From Chamaea fasciata (taxonomy: Eukaryota; Chordata; Aves; Passeriformes; Sylviidae), in contig JARCOQ010000006.1 in NCBI GenBank assembly GCA_029207755.1, positions 21,426,890 through 21,490,889 on the forward strand: a stretch of DNA of 64,000 bases, given 5' to 3'. Below, in pieces: positions 24,101 to 37,200 of this stretch (position 1 is its first letter; each line of letters begins with the position of its first letter). Below the pieces are notes generated by a model. It saw nothing but the letters and a program-made list of their open reading frames with translations, was not told the DNA's origin and made no database searches. The position numbers and the translations under genes are program-made.

Positions 24101-27100
24101 ATTTATGCTACTGTAAGTCATTTTCAGGTAGTGATAATGGACTTCAGAGATCCCAATTTTTCTTTCTGTATCTGGTCAGCTATGAATGGAACATGGTTCA
24201 AATCAAAATTTCAGATTGCATAAACCTGAAACAAATAGAAGAGGAAAGAAAAAACAGAATCTCGCTGCTTTATTTCAGCTAGATGTACATTTAAAAACCA
24301 AACAAACAAAAAAAAAGATCAGTGACTTCCTCATCAAAAATATCTTTAAAATGCTAATTCACTTTTAATATTTAAATGGATTAATGTCAAAAGTAGTTTA
24401 AAGTGTTTACAATCTCTCCAACATCACTTTTTTTTTTTAGTTTTACTTCCCTTTAATTACTGTAATAATTATATTTACATAAAAATATAATATATTTACA
24501 AAAGCCAGTCATGGGTTTCCAAAATTGTGCAGGTAGAAATTACTCTCCCATTTGACCTTTCTGACTGTCACAACACCAAAAAGGACCTTATAATATCCAG
24601 CTATTAAAATGAGTCATCAAGGTAATAGTGCAGCATAGCAGGAACTGATTGGTTATTGTGTTGTGGGGCCAGTTTCAAGAGCAATCTGTAGACGATTTCT
24701 GTCGAGGACAAGGTTTCAGATTTTGAACTCTGCTGGTTAAACAGAGTTACTGCTGTGAGTCTTTATTAAGGTTGAAGAAGTAGAATCTGCTGATCTGCCA
24801 GTTGTTCCAAAAGATTGTGCTCCTGTTGTGAGAATACTTCACCTCTTTATGCATGACTGACCTTCTAGTGGAATCCTGCTGTGAGATCTGAATGTGGCAA
24901 TTGCAAATAGACTGCCAGCAGAACTCTAAGCAATGGATATGGGAGCCAAGCTTTTGGAATTATGGGCAGCAATACTGAATTAGATAGTCTGTTTAAAAAT
25001 TACCACACCATTTCAAAAAACCCGCAATTGTTTACTTGGTTTCCTAGCTAATTTCTATTACTGTAGACATCAAATAACTTTAATTGGCCAAATCTATTTA
25101 TGGGAAGGTTTTTATGTGTTTCAGACAGAAATCCATGTATAGTCATTGCACTAATTATTTCCTTCTAGATTTTTTTTCCTGTGAAACATACAGCTAACAA
25201 AGAGAATGCTGTATTACAAACGCATTTTCTTGGAGTCCATCATAGGAAATTTTTACACCTGCCCAGTTCTTTCTCTATGTGATGGTGATTAAAACTTCTT
25301 TTTTGGTAAATTTCATTGCAGATAACCCTCCAAAAATAACCATCAATTTTAGTAAGATTTAACACTCTTTTATGCATTTCTCTGGTGATGCCTCCTTTGC
25401 TATGGTCCCTAGAGATCATAATTCTGTTTCTGGAAGACCTAACTGTTGACGGTTGTACAGAATGGAGGAATACCTTCCAGTTTCTTCCTTGGCAGAGTTA
25501 ATGATGGTGACAGTTTACACTTGCAGAGTGTTCCTGCATGGAAAATTATATTCTCAATTATGTGCATCTGAACTCTTCATGATTGCTGCAAAATGCTGGT
25601 AACTTGAGAAGAATTACTGAATTTGACAAATTATACACACTTTGCAAACCTATAATGTACAATCATGTATGTGACAAACCAATGACTTTTACTTGGTTGT
25701 TTTTTTGTTGTTGTTCACATATGTTTTTCTTTTGTTTACAGTGGAAAAATATATTATATATCTTAGAGATATATAATTCCTTAGTTAAAATGAAAAATAA
25801 AATTCTTCTGTAGAAATAAGAGAGGTGACTGAAAAACAAGTTTGTAAGAGATAAGAAATACCAGCATAAATTTATGAAGTAATAAGCACATCTCTGCTTG
25901 TGTGACTACATGTATCCCTCGTGAATGCTGAGTGTTAACTGTTTTCCAGGCAAGGAGGGTGCATGATCAGCAACTTAATTGCTTAAGGGTAAGTGTGTAA
26001 GTGAATACGCAGATCTACATCTGCTTTTAAAACTTCTGAGTAAGAGACACTCTCACATTATCTATATATTTTAAATAGTACAGGATGGTGTCACAGTGTG
26101 GAACAATATACATGTTTCTGATCTTTGACATGTTCCCTCATTTTTTTAATGATATTTCTATTGCCATTATTCAGCACCAGAATTTGGTAGAGAAAGATTT
26201 TCACTGATAATCTGATTTTAAACTATGTTCCTGTAACAAATATGTGAAATATCATTTGTGGGAGGTAATTTTGACATACAGAATGGAGATTTAAATGCAA
26301 ATCATGACATGGCTATTTAGCTGACTTGTCTCTTCATTTAATTGTGGATCTTTATTTCATGACCTTTCCAGTTTTAAACCACGTGTGTGTGCTCCCTTTA
26401 CTTTTTTATCTTCATCTTGTTTTTTAAATATGTCAAATTTCAAGTAGGTCCTTGTCTGAATTATCCTATATTCTATCATTAAGTCACCTATAAAATTCAA
26501 TACAATTATCCTTTTCTCTCTGTTTCATATTTTTTTTACACAAAAATCTTTCTTTGTGGTGATAACAACTGTGCCTCTTTCTCATGCATGTGACATTTAC
26601 ATCTCTGAGTAGAATTAAGGGGCCTGCTTCTCTCTCATTTTGGCTATGAGCTGTAGAATGGAATTGAAATGCCTCTCAAGTGTTGGAAGTTTTACTGTAA
26701 TTGCATGGAGCTCAAAGTCAGAATTAGAAAGGAATTGCAGAAGAGCTGGAGGAAAGATCTAACATTCCAATGGTTTTGTCAGGTATAATGCAATTGTGTT
26801 CATTGAATCAATTTAAACTATCTCACATAAATTTCTGCAGTAATCACCTTCTGTACTCTGTTGCTAAGATCAGTTCACATTCTGTTTACCAGAGCTGCAC
26901 TTTTTAGGAGCACTGTGGTAAGTTTGGACACTTGATTTCTGAAATAAGCTTTCCCTGATTTCAGTAAAATGCAGCACAAGAAGTATATATTTTTTTTTCT
27001 ATTTTATTTATATGAATATATTTTATGGGTGTTTTATGGCTTATTTTTTTTGTTATTCTTTCTAATTCAGAGTCGCATTTCATGCTCTTACCATGTTTCA

Positions 27101-30100
27101 AGATTCATTCTGAAGATAGCACTTTTTGGTGATAGAAAATTCTATACATCTAACATAATTTGTTATGAGAATTCTATATGAATAACATAATTTGATTGTA
27201 AATAGACCATGAGGTCATTAACTAAGTTACTTGCAGGATTACTGACAAAAATGTATTTGTATTTCCCCTCTCTTCTGGCCTATTACGATCAGGAGAATAA
27301 CCATCATCTTTAGAAAGGAGCATCTAAAGTGTGTTGTATATTGATAGTTTATTGATACAACATTCTCAAATGTTGTATATTCTGCTTATTGTTGCCTTGT
27401 AAATCCTAAATTTTTTCATTAACTCTCCAGAATCAAGATTATCAGGGTGGTACTGACACCTTTGATTTTTAGTGCTCATTTATTCCTGTTAAATTAATAG
27501 AACAGGTATAATCCTTCCAGTTCCCATGGTAGAGTTTTGAGCTTGGATAATGAGAACCTGTATAATGACATCCTTTAAAGAGCAAAATTACAGGTAGGTA
27601 ATTCTGTCTTTCAGGTATAATATTGCAATCTCTTGAATTTGGGCAGCACTGTCATTAAATTTGCAGTTACGTTACTATGGTGCCACCTTTTCCTTCAAAC
27701 TGAGTTTCAGGGATAACTGAAAAACTTAAAGCTTCCATACTGTCTCATTCAATTTCAGAAGTGAAAATTGCAAAGGAGTTAAAACATGACTACCAAAATC
27801 TTCTGAACCTAAACAGAAGAGTTTTATTAAAGTACATTTAATTCAAGTTTGGTTTTTTTTTTTACATGAGCTCTATTGTCTTTCTTTTAATTCATAGTTC
27901 ATCACTGTCATTCCCTACATATATATCTCTGTGCTAGAGCTTCTTCTTTTAATTAATTCAATGCATCTATCATTAGTTATTTCTCTTACAATGCCAAGGA
28001 ATGCGTTAATAAGTCTTCTGGAGCAATGTGTCAGTATATAAAATCCATTAACTTTCTGTGACTTTTTGCATACTAACACTCATTATGAAATTATTTCCAC
28101 TGATCTTGAAATCCAATTTAAATTCCAACCATGAATTTTCAGCGATGGATATGTTTTTTAATTGCTCTATCTTTATATGCTCAGTACAGAACTGAGATAA
28201 GAAGTTGCATGTTGCATTTTTAATGTCTCTTTCACACATTTTCAATCACAAATGATCAACATGAGAAAAAATTCATAGTTATGAGACAAAGCTTTCAGAA
28301 ATAAAGGTTCCTCTAGAATTTGTTATTATTTCATATGTATTGTTACTGACATTTTCTTACAATTATTTCATTAAAACTTTCTTAGGTCCAAAGGCTATGA
28401 GTACAAAGCCCAGCAGATCTTCCAAAATTATTTCCTTACATTGTATTTTGTCTCTGGTCCACAGAGAAGAAATATTATCTTCTTTTGATAGCTCTGTTGA
28501 AGAATGCCACTTTTCTTCTTGTAATGTCAGGACTGCATATGCATATCATGAGATTTATCATGCAAAGGACAGGAAGAAAATCTAAATTAGCTTTAAATCC
28601 TTTTTTCCAGGTCTAGTTGATGGTTTTGACGAGCTTCTGTCTCTCTGTGTGTTGGGGGTTAGGTGAAACCCTGATCTGGCCACAGAACAACTCTCTTCTA
28701 GGTTTTTGACCAGAAAGACAACCAAAAAATGTGATCCAGGTAAGAGCAGATGTGTGACAGTGTGTCCTCCACTCTATTTTAACTGATAACCAGAATTACA
28801 GGATGCACACAACAAGTACTTGCAGGTGAGTTTAAATGCAAAAGTGCATAACTGGTACATAAATTCCACAGAAGTTTTACTATTTACCAGAACCCTAAAC
28901 ATTCTACTGGATTTCCACAAAATTTATTTGTTTGAAAAAGGCACTGAACAAAACACACATACCTGCAGGAAATAACCAGGCCATGTGGAAGTATTAGTGT
29001 CAGGCTTTTTAATCATAGCAGAACTGAGTGAGTTATTCCCAGAGTTTTGAGCAACAAATTTGCTATCTATCTTCATTTCTTGATGAAAAGTCACTGCAAG
29101 CCAGTAGAGATTTCAAAATGTAGTAGCAGATACTTTATTTAAACTGAGTAATTGTGGAACTGAAACAATTATCACACTGAAACCACACTCTACTATGAAG
29201 ATGTAGTTTGTCAAAATCTGCATTTTTGTTTGTTTTTTTTTTTTTAGTAAAAATAAATTTTCAGTTACTTTGAAAAGAAAGATTAATTGAGATATATGTA
29301 AATCTAGTTGTAGGGAGACACCACTGGTATGCGGGTTTCACCATGTTCAGGAGCTTTGTTTTATTTTGTTAAAGAATGAACCTTAGACAACCGTAGATAC
29401 AACTTTGACACTAGTGGAAGAGCCAAAGGTCTCCCTTGAATTATGCTACAGCAGGCTTTCCCCTTGGGTTGTGCAATGGTGGCCATTTATTCTTTTCTGT
29501 TCTGCTTTAAACCATGTGATTGTCACTATACCTCAGATGTCATATACCTTGGAGTACCAGTAAGTAATGCTCCATTTTTCCTGGCATGGAGGGAATTATG
29601 TATAATCTTCATCATGGCACCACATTAAGGAATGTTATATTGTCGTAGAGAATCAAAAGCATAAGATAATAGAAATGAGTAAGTTCCCATTTCTCTAGAG
29701 AAAAAAAAATTTGTTACATTCACTTTCAAACCGTCTCTAAATCAAATGCAGAGCTGCTGCACAAGTTGTCTCCAGTTTCATTAAGATCTAGTTTTATTAT
29801 ATTGATATGCCAGGAGCAATAGTATCTGCCAAAATAGTGCTGACAGCTAAATCTATGCTTGAACTACACTTGGCCTGAAATTAAAATTGGAAAACAAAAA
29901 CAACACTGTAATTAATATGTCAGATCTTATTAGACCTTGAAAACTGACTATACTTCATTTCAAGGTTGGCAAAAAATGATGAGCATTATCTGGATGCAGT
30001 TAAACACCCATGACACTTTTGTTCCTTATATGGTTTCCATATAACAATACATTTCATTTTTTGCCAGGGATATAAACAGGGCAACTAATCAGATTTGGCA

Positions 30101-31744
30101 TAATATTTAACTGGTCTTGTACACACTTTTTTTTTTTTTCATAAGACCCTCCATTTCATTTAAATAATTGCCTTCAATCACAGCTTATATTGTTTGTCTC
30201 TATTTAGAAGGTAAAAAATTGGATTTCCTTTTTGTTGTGCACCAAATCTACAGCTTCTATAGTGAAAGTGAGAGCAGCAGTGCAGACTGCTTAGTTCTAC
30301 TCGTAGTACCCTTGATTGACTACTATTTGAATGATGAAAAACTGTCAGCTGGCTTTATTTGCTCTCAGACAGAAAATTGGATTATGTTTAGCGTATTGGT
30401 ACTACTTCCTCAAAAACATGCTGCCAATTTTCAAAGTTGCAATAGGTTCACCTTTCATGGTGCATTAGATATAAAAACATCCCCATCAGAATCTGAAGAG
30501 GGCCTCTGCTCTCATTACTGCCCCATGTCAGGTCTCTGAGGGACACCACCAGAGCATCTCAGGGCATCCTGTCAATACCTCTGAAGAAAACTGTGCATCT
30601 GCTGTTCACATCACGGATCTCTTTGTTGCAATCAGTTTCTTTTCTGGTTTTCTTTTGTAAATCATTCTATACTAATTCAAATAAAGTTTTTCAATTTAAT
30701 ACACTTATGAGGGAATTCTGAAAACCATGGAGTCAATACAGAAGAAATACATCTTTCAGTTCCTCTTTGAAGGGGAAAAGTTGTTCCCTTACCAGGGGAA
30801 ACAAAACCTTTTATTCAACATACGGTAACAATTCTACTAAAATTTGCATAGAACTCCATTCACATGCAAGAAATCCTTTAAAAAGAGGAATAACCTACAT
30901 GACAGCAGGGCATTTATATACTGGACATCAAAATAGACAATGATAACTTGTATAAAATCTATTGCTACCTTCATATCTTTTAACTTCTTATAGGAGTTGA
31001 GCTTGTTTATGTATTATCCTAAGCATTTTCTGAAAATGAACCAATACATATATTAATAAAATTGTTTCATGTTCACTTTTAAAAGGTCATCTCACTTCAC
31101 AAACTAGTAAACAATTTGTCTGTAACATGATTGCTAAAGTTAGTCTGATTTATTATTTAGAGTTACTTGTTTAGTTAGACTGAATGGTTTCACGTTGTCC
31201 AGTTTTAGAGCTTTCTTCTATATGAACTCAATAAAATATTTTACTTAAAATATCTACATTGTTACCCAGTTTGATGATAAATATGTAAGGTTATACAAAA
31301 ATGAAATGTATTTTACACTTGTGTGAGATCTATAAGGAAATAGGTAGTGTGTATATTGCAACAACATATTTTACGGACATCTTAGAACAACAAAAGGATG
31401 TTAAACTTCAAGTTTTAGTCAGACAAAATAAGTTCTATTGATGTAAAGAGGTATTACAGGGCTTTTGCTTAAATTAAATACTAAAACACGTTCTTAATTA
31501 GGTTGCTGTCAACCTCCAGCACTCATAACTCTGGGTGTCAAAAACTAAGGACTCTGAAATATCTTGAGAAAAGTAATTTAAAAGAAAAAAGCAAACTTAA
31601 AAATGGAACACCGAAACTCACAAAAAAAAAAAAAAGTGCAACATTATATAAACTGAATGAATGAACATTTTCTGATCTTACATTTAATTAGATCAAATCT
31701 GATATTCAAAGTTATGGTTCTGGAGCAGATACTACTGCATTTAA
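21165..31744. other. AT-rich non-coding DNA, no gene recognised
   Basis: About 10.6 kb without a recognisable gene or large transposon. The longest frame is 123 codons at 30168-30539 (plus strand), followed 141 bases later by AATAAA at 30680-30685. It has no homology I recognise and AATAAA is common by chance here. Other items: a T-rich tract at 22735-22776, an AT-rich 11-bp hairpin (ATTATATATCT, loop TAG) at 25753-25777, and an A14 run at 31622-31635. Confidence 0.65.
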
Positions 31745-32235
31745 CTAGTAAAGAAGAGTTTAACATGAGTCAGCAGTGCCCTGGCAGCCATGAGGGCCAA
31801 CCCTCTCCTGGGGTGCATCAGGCACAGCATCACCAGCCAGGCAAGGGAGGGGATTGTCCCACTCTGCTCTGCACTGGTCAAGCCTTACCTTGAATATTGT
31901 GTGCAGTTTTGGACACCAAAGTGTAAGAAAGGTTTATCTATTAGAGAGTGTTCAAAAGAGGTCTACCAAGACGATGAGGGGAAGCCAAATGAGGAGTGGC
32001 TGAAGTAATTTGGTCTGTTCAGCCTGGAGAAGACTGAGGAGAGACCTCATTGCAGTTTACAAATTCCTCACGAGGGGAGGAGGAGGGGCAGACACTGATG
32101 TCTTCTCTGTGATGATGAGTGACAGAACCCAAGGCAATGGCCTGAAGCTGTGTCAGGGAAGGTTTAGGTTGGATATTAGGAAAAAGGTTCTTTACCCAGA
32201 GAGTGGGTGGGCAAAAGGTTGTTTTGATGGCTAGT
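31745..32235 (+). mobile_element. CR1 LINE fragment, ORF2 C-terminus
   Basis: Plus-strand CR1. From 31745 the frames give 'FNMSQQCP', then [40 protein letters not shown] and IRECSKEV, matching the CR1 ORF2 C-terminal run '[44 protein letters not shown]'. There are at least two frame changes (near 31790 and near 32000). It then runs into the 'GLFSLEKTEERPHCSLQ' and '[19 protein letters not shown]' segments. It stops at about 32235 before the family's 3' octamers, so both ends are missing. No longer functional. Confidence 0.92.
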
Positions 32236-32749
32236 TTGGTCTACTTAGTCTTTAGCTAGCCAGTGACCTAGATAATTCATATGAAAAAGTGGAAGACCTA
32301 GATGATGTTTGAAATTCACTAGCTAGCATATTCCAAAAGCTTACAAATTACCAGATTTTTTTGGTTTTTCTGAGAATGAAAATTTATTTTCCGAAATGAG
32401 TCATAAACAACAAACATGATTTCTTCTTACTTTGGTAAACTCATGGTAAGTTCTGGATGGTCAGACATAAGCCTAGCCTGATTTTTCCTGTAATAATAAG
32501 CTCATCTATCTTAGCAATATTAAATCACCCTTCTGAAGGGAAGCTATTGTAACTTACATTATATCAGGATAACTGGACCATTATAAAACTACTTTCATCT
32601 TGAACAATTTCTATTAGGAAGTTCTATATCTTGTTAAGTTTTTGGGTGTCATAAATCAAAGGCTAGATTTTCTGTCAAGTCACACTTTCCCTTAACAGGA
32701 GGTTAGTTTCCAAAAACAGCTGTGTTACTTGAGACGTGTAACTTGAAGA

Positions 32750-32849
32750 TCAGTGAAGTGAAAGGCTCACCTCAGCTGGAAATGATATTTCACTCCCAAA
32801 AAGTCATTATGGGATACGATGTGACAAGGCATGCCCTTCACTTCACTGA
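32750..32849. repeat. Inverted repeat, 16-bp arms, 68-nt spacer
   Basis: Left arm TCAGTGAAGTGAAAGG (32750-32765) and right arm CCCTTCACTTCACTGA (32834-32849) pair at 15 of 16 positions, and weaker pairing continues inward (CTCACC against GGCATG). I see no matching flanking duplication, so a miniature DNA transposon is possible but not supported. Confidence 0.7.
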
Positions 32850-33641
32850 CGTGCATACCATATGGCACAAAATGCCACAACCTGTTCAAGTTTAGGATGT
32901 GCAACTCATGCAGCTGCATAATTGTATTTTTTTCTTTTTCCTTTTCACATAAGCATTAGTGTGAAACTGTGAACCAGGAGGGAACTAATAGGAAAGTGTT
33001 TTAGTAAAGTGATTCCTACCCATAAACATAATTCGAAGACCCAAACCAAACTTCTTTATACATCTCTGTTCCCAAGAGCCTGCAATGGCGTGAATGGAAA
33101 GATGAACTGCACTAAAGTGGGAAATATCTCTGTATTTACCTTTCCTGAGGTAGAAATGAATTTGAATTAGCTAAAAATCTACTTCAGGCATTTTTCTGTT
33201 GTCTACAAGTCAGAAGAGGTGCACATCATTATGTGTTCCATCTTCTCCTGGGTCAATCAATTTCTGCTAGGTGGTCTGTGCTTCCCACAGCCTTTTGAGC
33301 AGTAGAATATGGTAGTTGGGAGTGATATGCAGTATGTATTGATTGAATTTAAACATGGCTCTATGGAGCTGCATTTACTAAAACAACCTAAAATTTTTTT
33401 TCAGTTAAGGTGTACTAGGCACAGTCAAGGATTTATATTTAGATTAATGCAGTGACTGAATATAATCCAAACTGATATGCAATATGATTTTTCAATGTTT
33501 CAAAATGTTTTCACTTAAACCTAATAAAAATTTTGACAGTATCTGTTCTTTCTAATTTATGCTTAATTGTGGTGATGCTGAATGATTTTATTGGGTTCTT
33601 TCCAGAATTTACATAAGTACCCACTTAGAGGTTTCCAAGAT

Positions 33642-33683
<42 letters not shown>
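33642..33683. repeat. (TAGA)n / (GATA)n microsatellite
   Basis: An uninterrupted 42-base tetranucleotide tract, about 10.5 units, with no imperfections. Likely length-polymorphic between individuals. Confidence 0.97.
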
Positions 33684-34049
33684 CACTAATGTAACAAAAA
33701 AAAAAACCCAAACAAACAAAAAAATAAACCCAATGATTGAAGTATACAGTGCATAACTTCCATGGTTGAATTTTGAGGGAACAAATGTGACACCTGTAAA
33801 TTATTTGAATCATGAAGACCAAGTTTACTAATCCAGTTTTTTAGTAAGCTATCTATTTCTACTCTTCTGGCCTGTAAAAGTTACCAAGAATTTCAGAAAA
33901 AAAAGCTTTTCTTAAAGGAGTGGTCATTATTCCCATTTTCTTCATGCCAAAGATATTATGGCAGTCATTCTGAAAATCTTTTTCTTAATTTTAATGGCAC
34001 CATGCAGGTATGAGTATTAAACATAATATTTTTTTTTTTTTTAATTTTA

Positions 34050-34204
34050 AGGGTGATTCAGCAACAGTGGTTGCTTAGAGCATCATGGAGTCTCCAACTG
34101 TGGAGATTTTCAAAAGATAGATGGCCACGATCCTGAGCAACCATCTTGTGCAGGGGCCTGGCCTGGAGAGTCTCAGCTGCTCTTTGAGTCAGTAAATCTA
34201 TGAC
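34050..34204 (+). mobile_element. CR1 LINE 3'-end remnant
   Basis: A decayed CR1 3' tail in plus orientation. The recognisable run is 'ggttgcttagag', 'atggagtctcca', 'tggagattttcaaaag', 'gatcctgagcaacc', and 'ctggcctggagagtctc', which follow the order of the CR1 3' UTR (family 'gttgcccagagagg...tggagtctcc...ggagatattcaaaa...gtcctgagcaacc...ctggatgatctc'). About 18 bases seem deleted after 'gagcaacc'. It ends with AATCTATGA, a single remaining terminal octamer. An incidental minus-strand open frame covers it and is not a gene. Confidence 0.8.
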
Positions 34205-37200
34205 ATGGGACTCATATCCCTCTATCATAGCCCTGATACCTTTGGTGGTAGTGGAAATGCCAACAGCTGTAATGAAAGAAAAAAAAAAAACTTGATTCAT
34301 ATATGTTTTGAAACCCTCTATATTCAAATCACATTGAGAACAAAATGCGTAAGGCTGACTAGCTGCTTGTTTTTAAACAAACCTTTACACAAATCCCTAA
34401 TAACAAGTGTTTTAGGCATTATCTTTGTGTGAGAGGAAAGGCATCATTATTTTCCTCCATTTATAATTCTTTTTGTACATTTTTGAAAGCAGAATTATTT
34501 TCTCTGAGCATTGGCAAGAACATTCACCCATAATCCTGTGAAAGTGGACAACTGCTCTACTGTGATATGGAAGTTCTAATAGGGTCAAGCAAAGTGCAAT
34601 TTCTCTGGATTTTTCAGAGACCGTAAGTTTGAGATCTCCCCCACCCCCAGTATCAGAACAGCAGGCCTTAGAATAAACATAAAAAGCACTAATTACACTT
34701 CCATTTTTTCACTGGGATATCAACTTTCTTGTACCAAATCTTTTCAGAAGAAAGGGAATATGTTTTTAAAAACTTTGCATTTCCATACAGCAGTCTCATT
34801 AAAAAAGAAGAAAAGAGAGGTGGTTTCAGTAATCACACTTAAATCTGGGGTAAAACTATCAATTATTGAAATTCATTAATTAAGCAAAATATTTGCTGGA
34901 AGTTGCTGCACGCCTCTCTCAGTTTGAAGATTTTTCTATCAAAACACAGTCTCATTAAAATTTTACATGCTAATCAGTGTGTTCACAATTTCATTATATG
35001 AGTCTACAATTTTGCACTGAGGTTTTGAATTCTTTTCATTATAATTTTATGCCAATTAACTTGGAGGGGAAAAATGTAATTTGCAGGTTTGCATAACTGC
35101 CCAGATGTTAAGATGTAGCACAAGTTGAAAACAGTAACAAAGACTTTTTAAGCCTACAATTTTAAAAAGAAAATCGCTTACTTCAGTTTGGTTTTGGCTG
35201 ATAGTTTTTCAAATCTGTTTTTGGAGTTAACATACAGTATTCTGACTTTGATTAAAATCTAGAGGTTATTTTAGTGTTCTAGTTTTCAGTACAGCAGCTT
35301 TGAAAGGAAGACTTGCTACAAGCATGGAAATCTGGGTTTCTTAAAACATACATAATATATTTGTCTTTCTAATAAAGATAGATAAACACGATTTACAGTC
35401 AGGGGGAACCTTGCAGAATAAAATAATTCTCCATTCACAAACTTTAAGTTAATTCTTTATCCTATGTTATTAACTTTGCCTGTTAAAATTCCTCTTGCAG
35501 TACATTTATCATGTAATTTTTTACTCACTTTTCTACCAGGTTCTCTTTTCTTACAAAAAAATTTGAGAAAAATTCTAGTTTACTATATTCACTAGGCATC
35601 ATTTGCGTTTTCTGGACTTTATGGAAGAGACTGGCAGTGAAGAAAGACAGTCGACATTGTGCACAAGGGTGACTCATGGATATCTCAATATTCTGTCCTA
35701 AAGAATTGAATACATACAATCTGAAGACTTAGAGAACTCCACCTAGTTAGCACAGGAACTGAGCCACCATGGTAAAGGCATCTGTGGAAATTACATATAA
35801 TTTAAAAAAATTCCAAACTTCCTATCAGTTTTGTGTACTATTCCTCCCTCTGTTTCATTAAAAAGAAAAGGTAAAACCTTAAAGTATAATTACATGGATT
35901 GTTTTCCCTCAGATATCTGGACCGTATAAGTTATTAATACTGTGTTATTAGGTATTCTTTGCTCTAGGGTATTTATATAATCAGTACAAAAATGAATTAT
36001 AGAATGGTTAAAAATCTCACACTTCATGTTTCAAAAATATTTTTTTCAGGTATCTGTGAGGAACTATGACCTTTTCTAGAGCATGTTTTGGAGAAGAGGC
36101 AGCAGATCACTTAAAAGTTTCTATGTTTTTATTAAATACCCAGTGTTGAAGACATTCTTGAAGAAAACGTTTTGGAATACATTGACCACCATCATGGTGA
36201 CTCTCTGATAAGTGTCAGAAGACTGAGAAAAAATGCTTTAGAATGCAGATAAGAGTGGAGGAAAAAGAATGATAAAAAAAAAGAAAAATCTTTTCCAAAA
36301 AGAAGCCAACAGCACCTTACATGCAACTGATATAAAAAGGAAGTTTTGATTTATAGCAGAAGAATCCCACTTTTAGGGGGAAAAAGTATTTTAAAATCAA
36401 TTCCCAAAAAGGGGTATCTTCTGAAAAATACATTTTTCTCTTACCTGGCTTCATATAGGATTTGAAAACTTTTGTAAGAAAAGTAGATAATGTTTCATTT
36501 AAATTTCCTCTACTGCACACACACAAAAAAAAAAAAAAAAGGGAAAAAAAAAAGCCCCACAATGGCTTCATATATTTTCCCCAACTTCAATTTTTATATA
36601 AAAGCTAAAATGTATATCTGGATTATTGCAATTTTTTCTCTGGATTAAGAGATCTGCTATCACCTCCTGCTGATGCACTCCTAGCTTCAGAAATGGTCAG
36701 CCTAAAATCATAATTGAAAGCATCACTAGTGTTTCTGTATCACTAAAGCATTATTCATAGAACTTTTAGAGATCCTTGTGCATTCAATGAACATTTTGTT
36801 TATATAATAAAGAGGTTAAGCTGTTTTCTTGATGAAGCTCAAAAAATACAGTAGAAACACAAAACAAACTAAATTTGACAATGTGTTTGAATAGTTTAAG
36901 GGAAAAAAATAATGAAGATATGGAGGTGTGCATCTTTATTGTCATAAAATACTATCCTCTCTAGTGTATTAATAGGCATAATGTGGATTCTAACTCTTAA
37001 TTACTGGTACACGTGTGAAAACGTGTTTGTGAAAGGGTTTTCTAGTGTGAAAATATGTATTTGCAGGGCACCTTTGAGCAAATACTTTTGAATGTTTGAA
37101 AACAAAAGCTGTAATGTCATAATTCTTGAAAAATTTTATCAGCTTCTTTAGTGTATCATGTTATCCTATTAGAGCCATTATATATGGACTTCTCTTAAAG

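Larger units (their letters stand above)
32236..34049. other. Non-coding DNA with an imperfect inverted repeat and a microsatellite
   Basis: No gene recognised. It contains an inverted repeat with arms 32750-32765 and 32834-32849 (15 of 16 bases complementary, 68-nt spacer), the GATA microsatellite at 33642-33683, and an A-rich simple tract at about 33695-33729. Confidence 0.65.

Noticed and set aside
30168..30539. 123-codon plus frame followed by AATAAA at 30680, considered as a terminal exon
   Set aside because: Frames of this length are expected about twice in the window, AATAAA is frequent in AT-rich DNA, and no protein family is recognised.
34058..34327. 89-codon minus-strand frame
   Set aside because: It is the antisense of a CR1 3' tail, which explains the sequence better.
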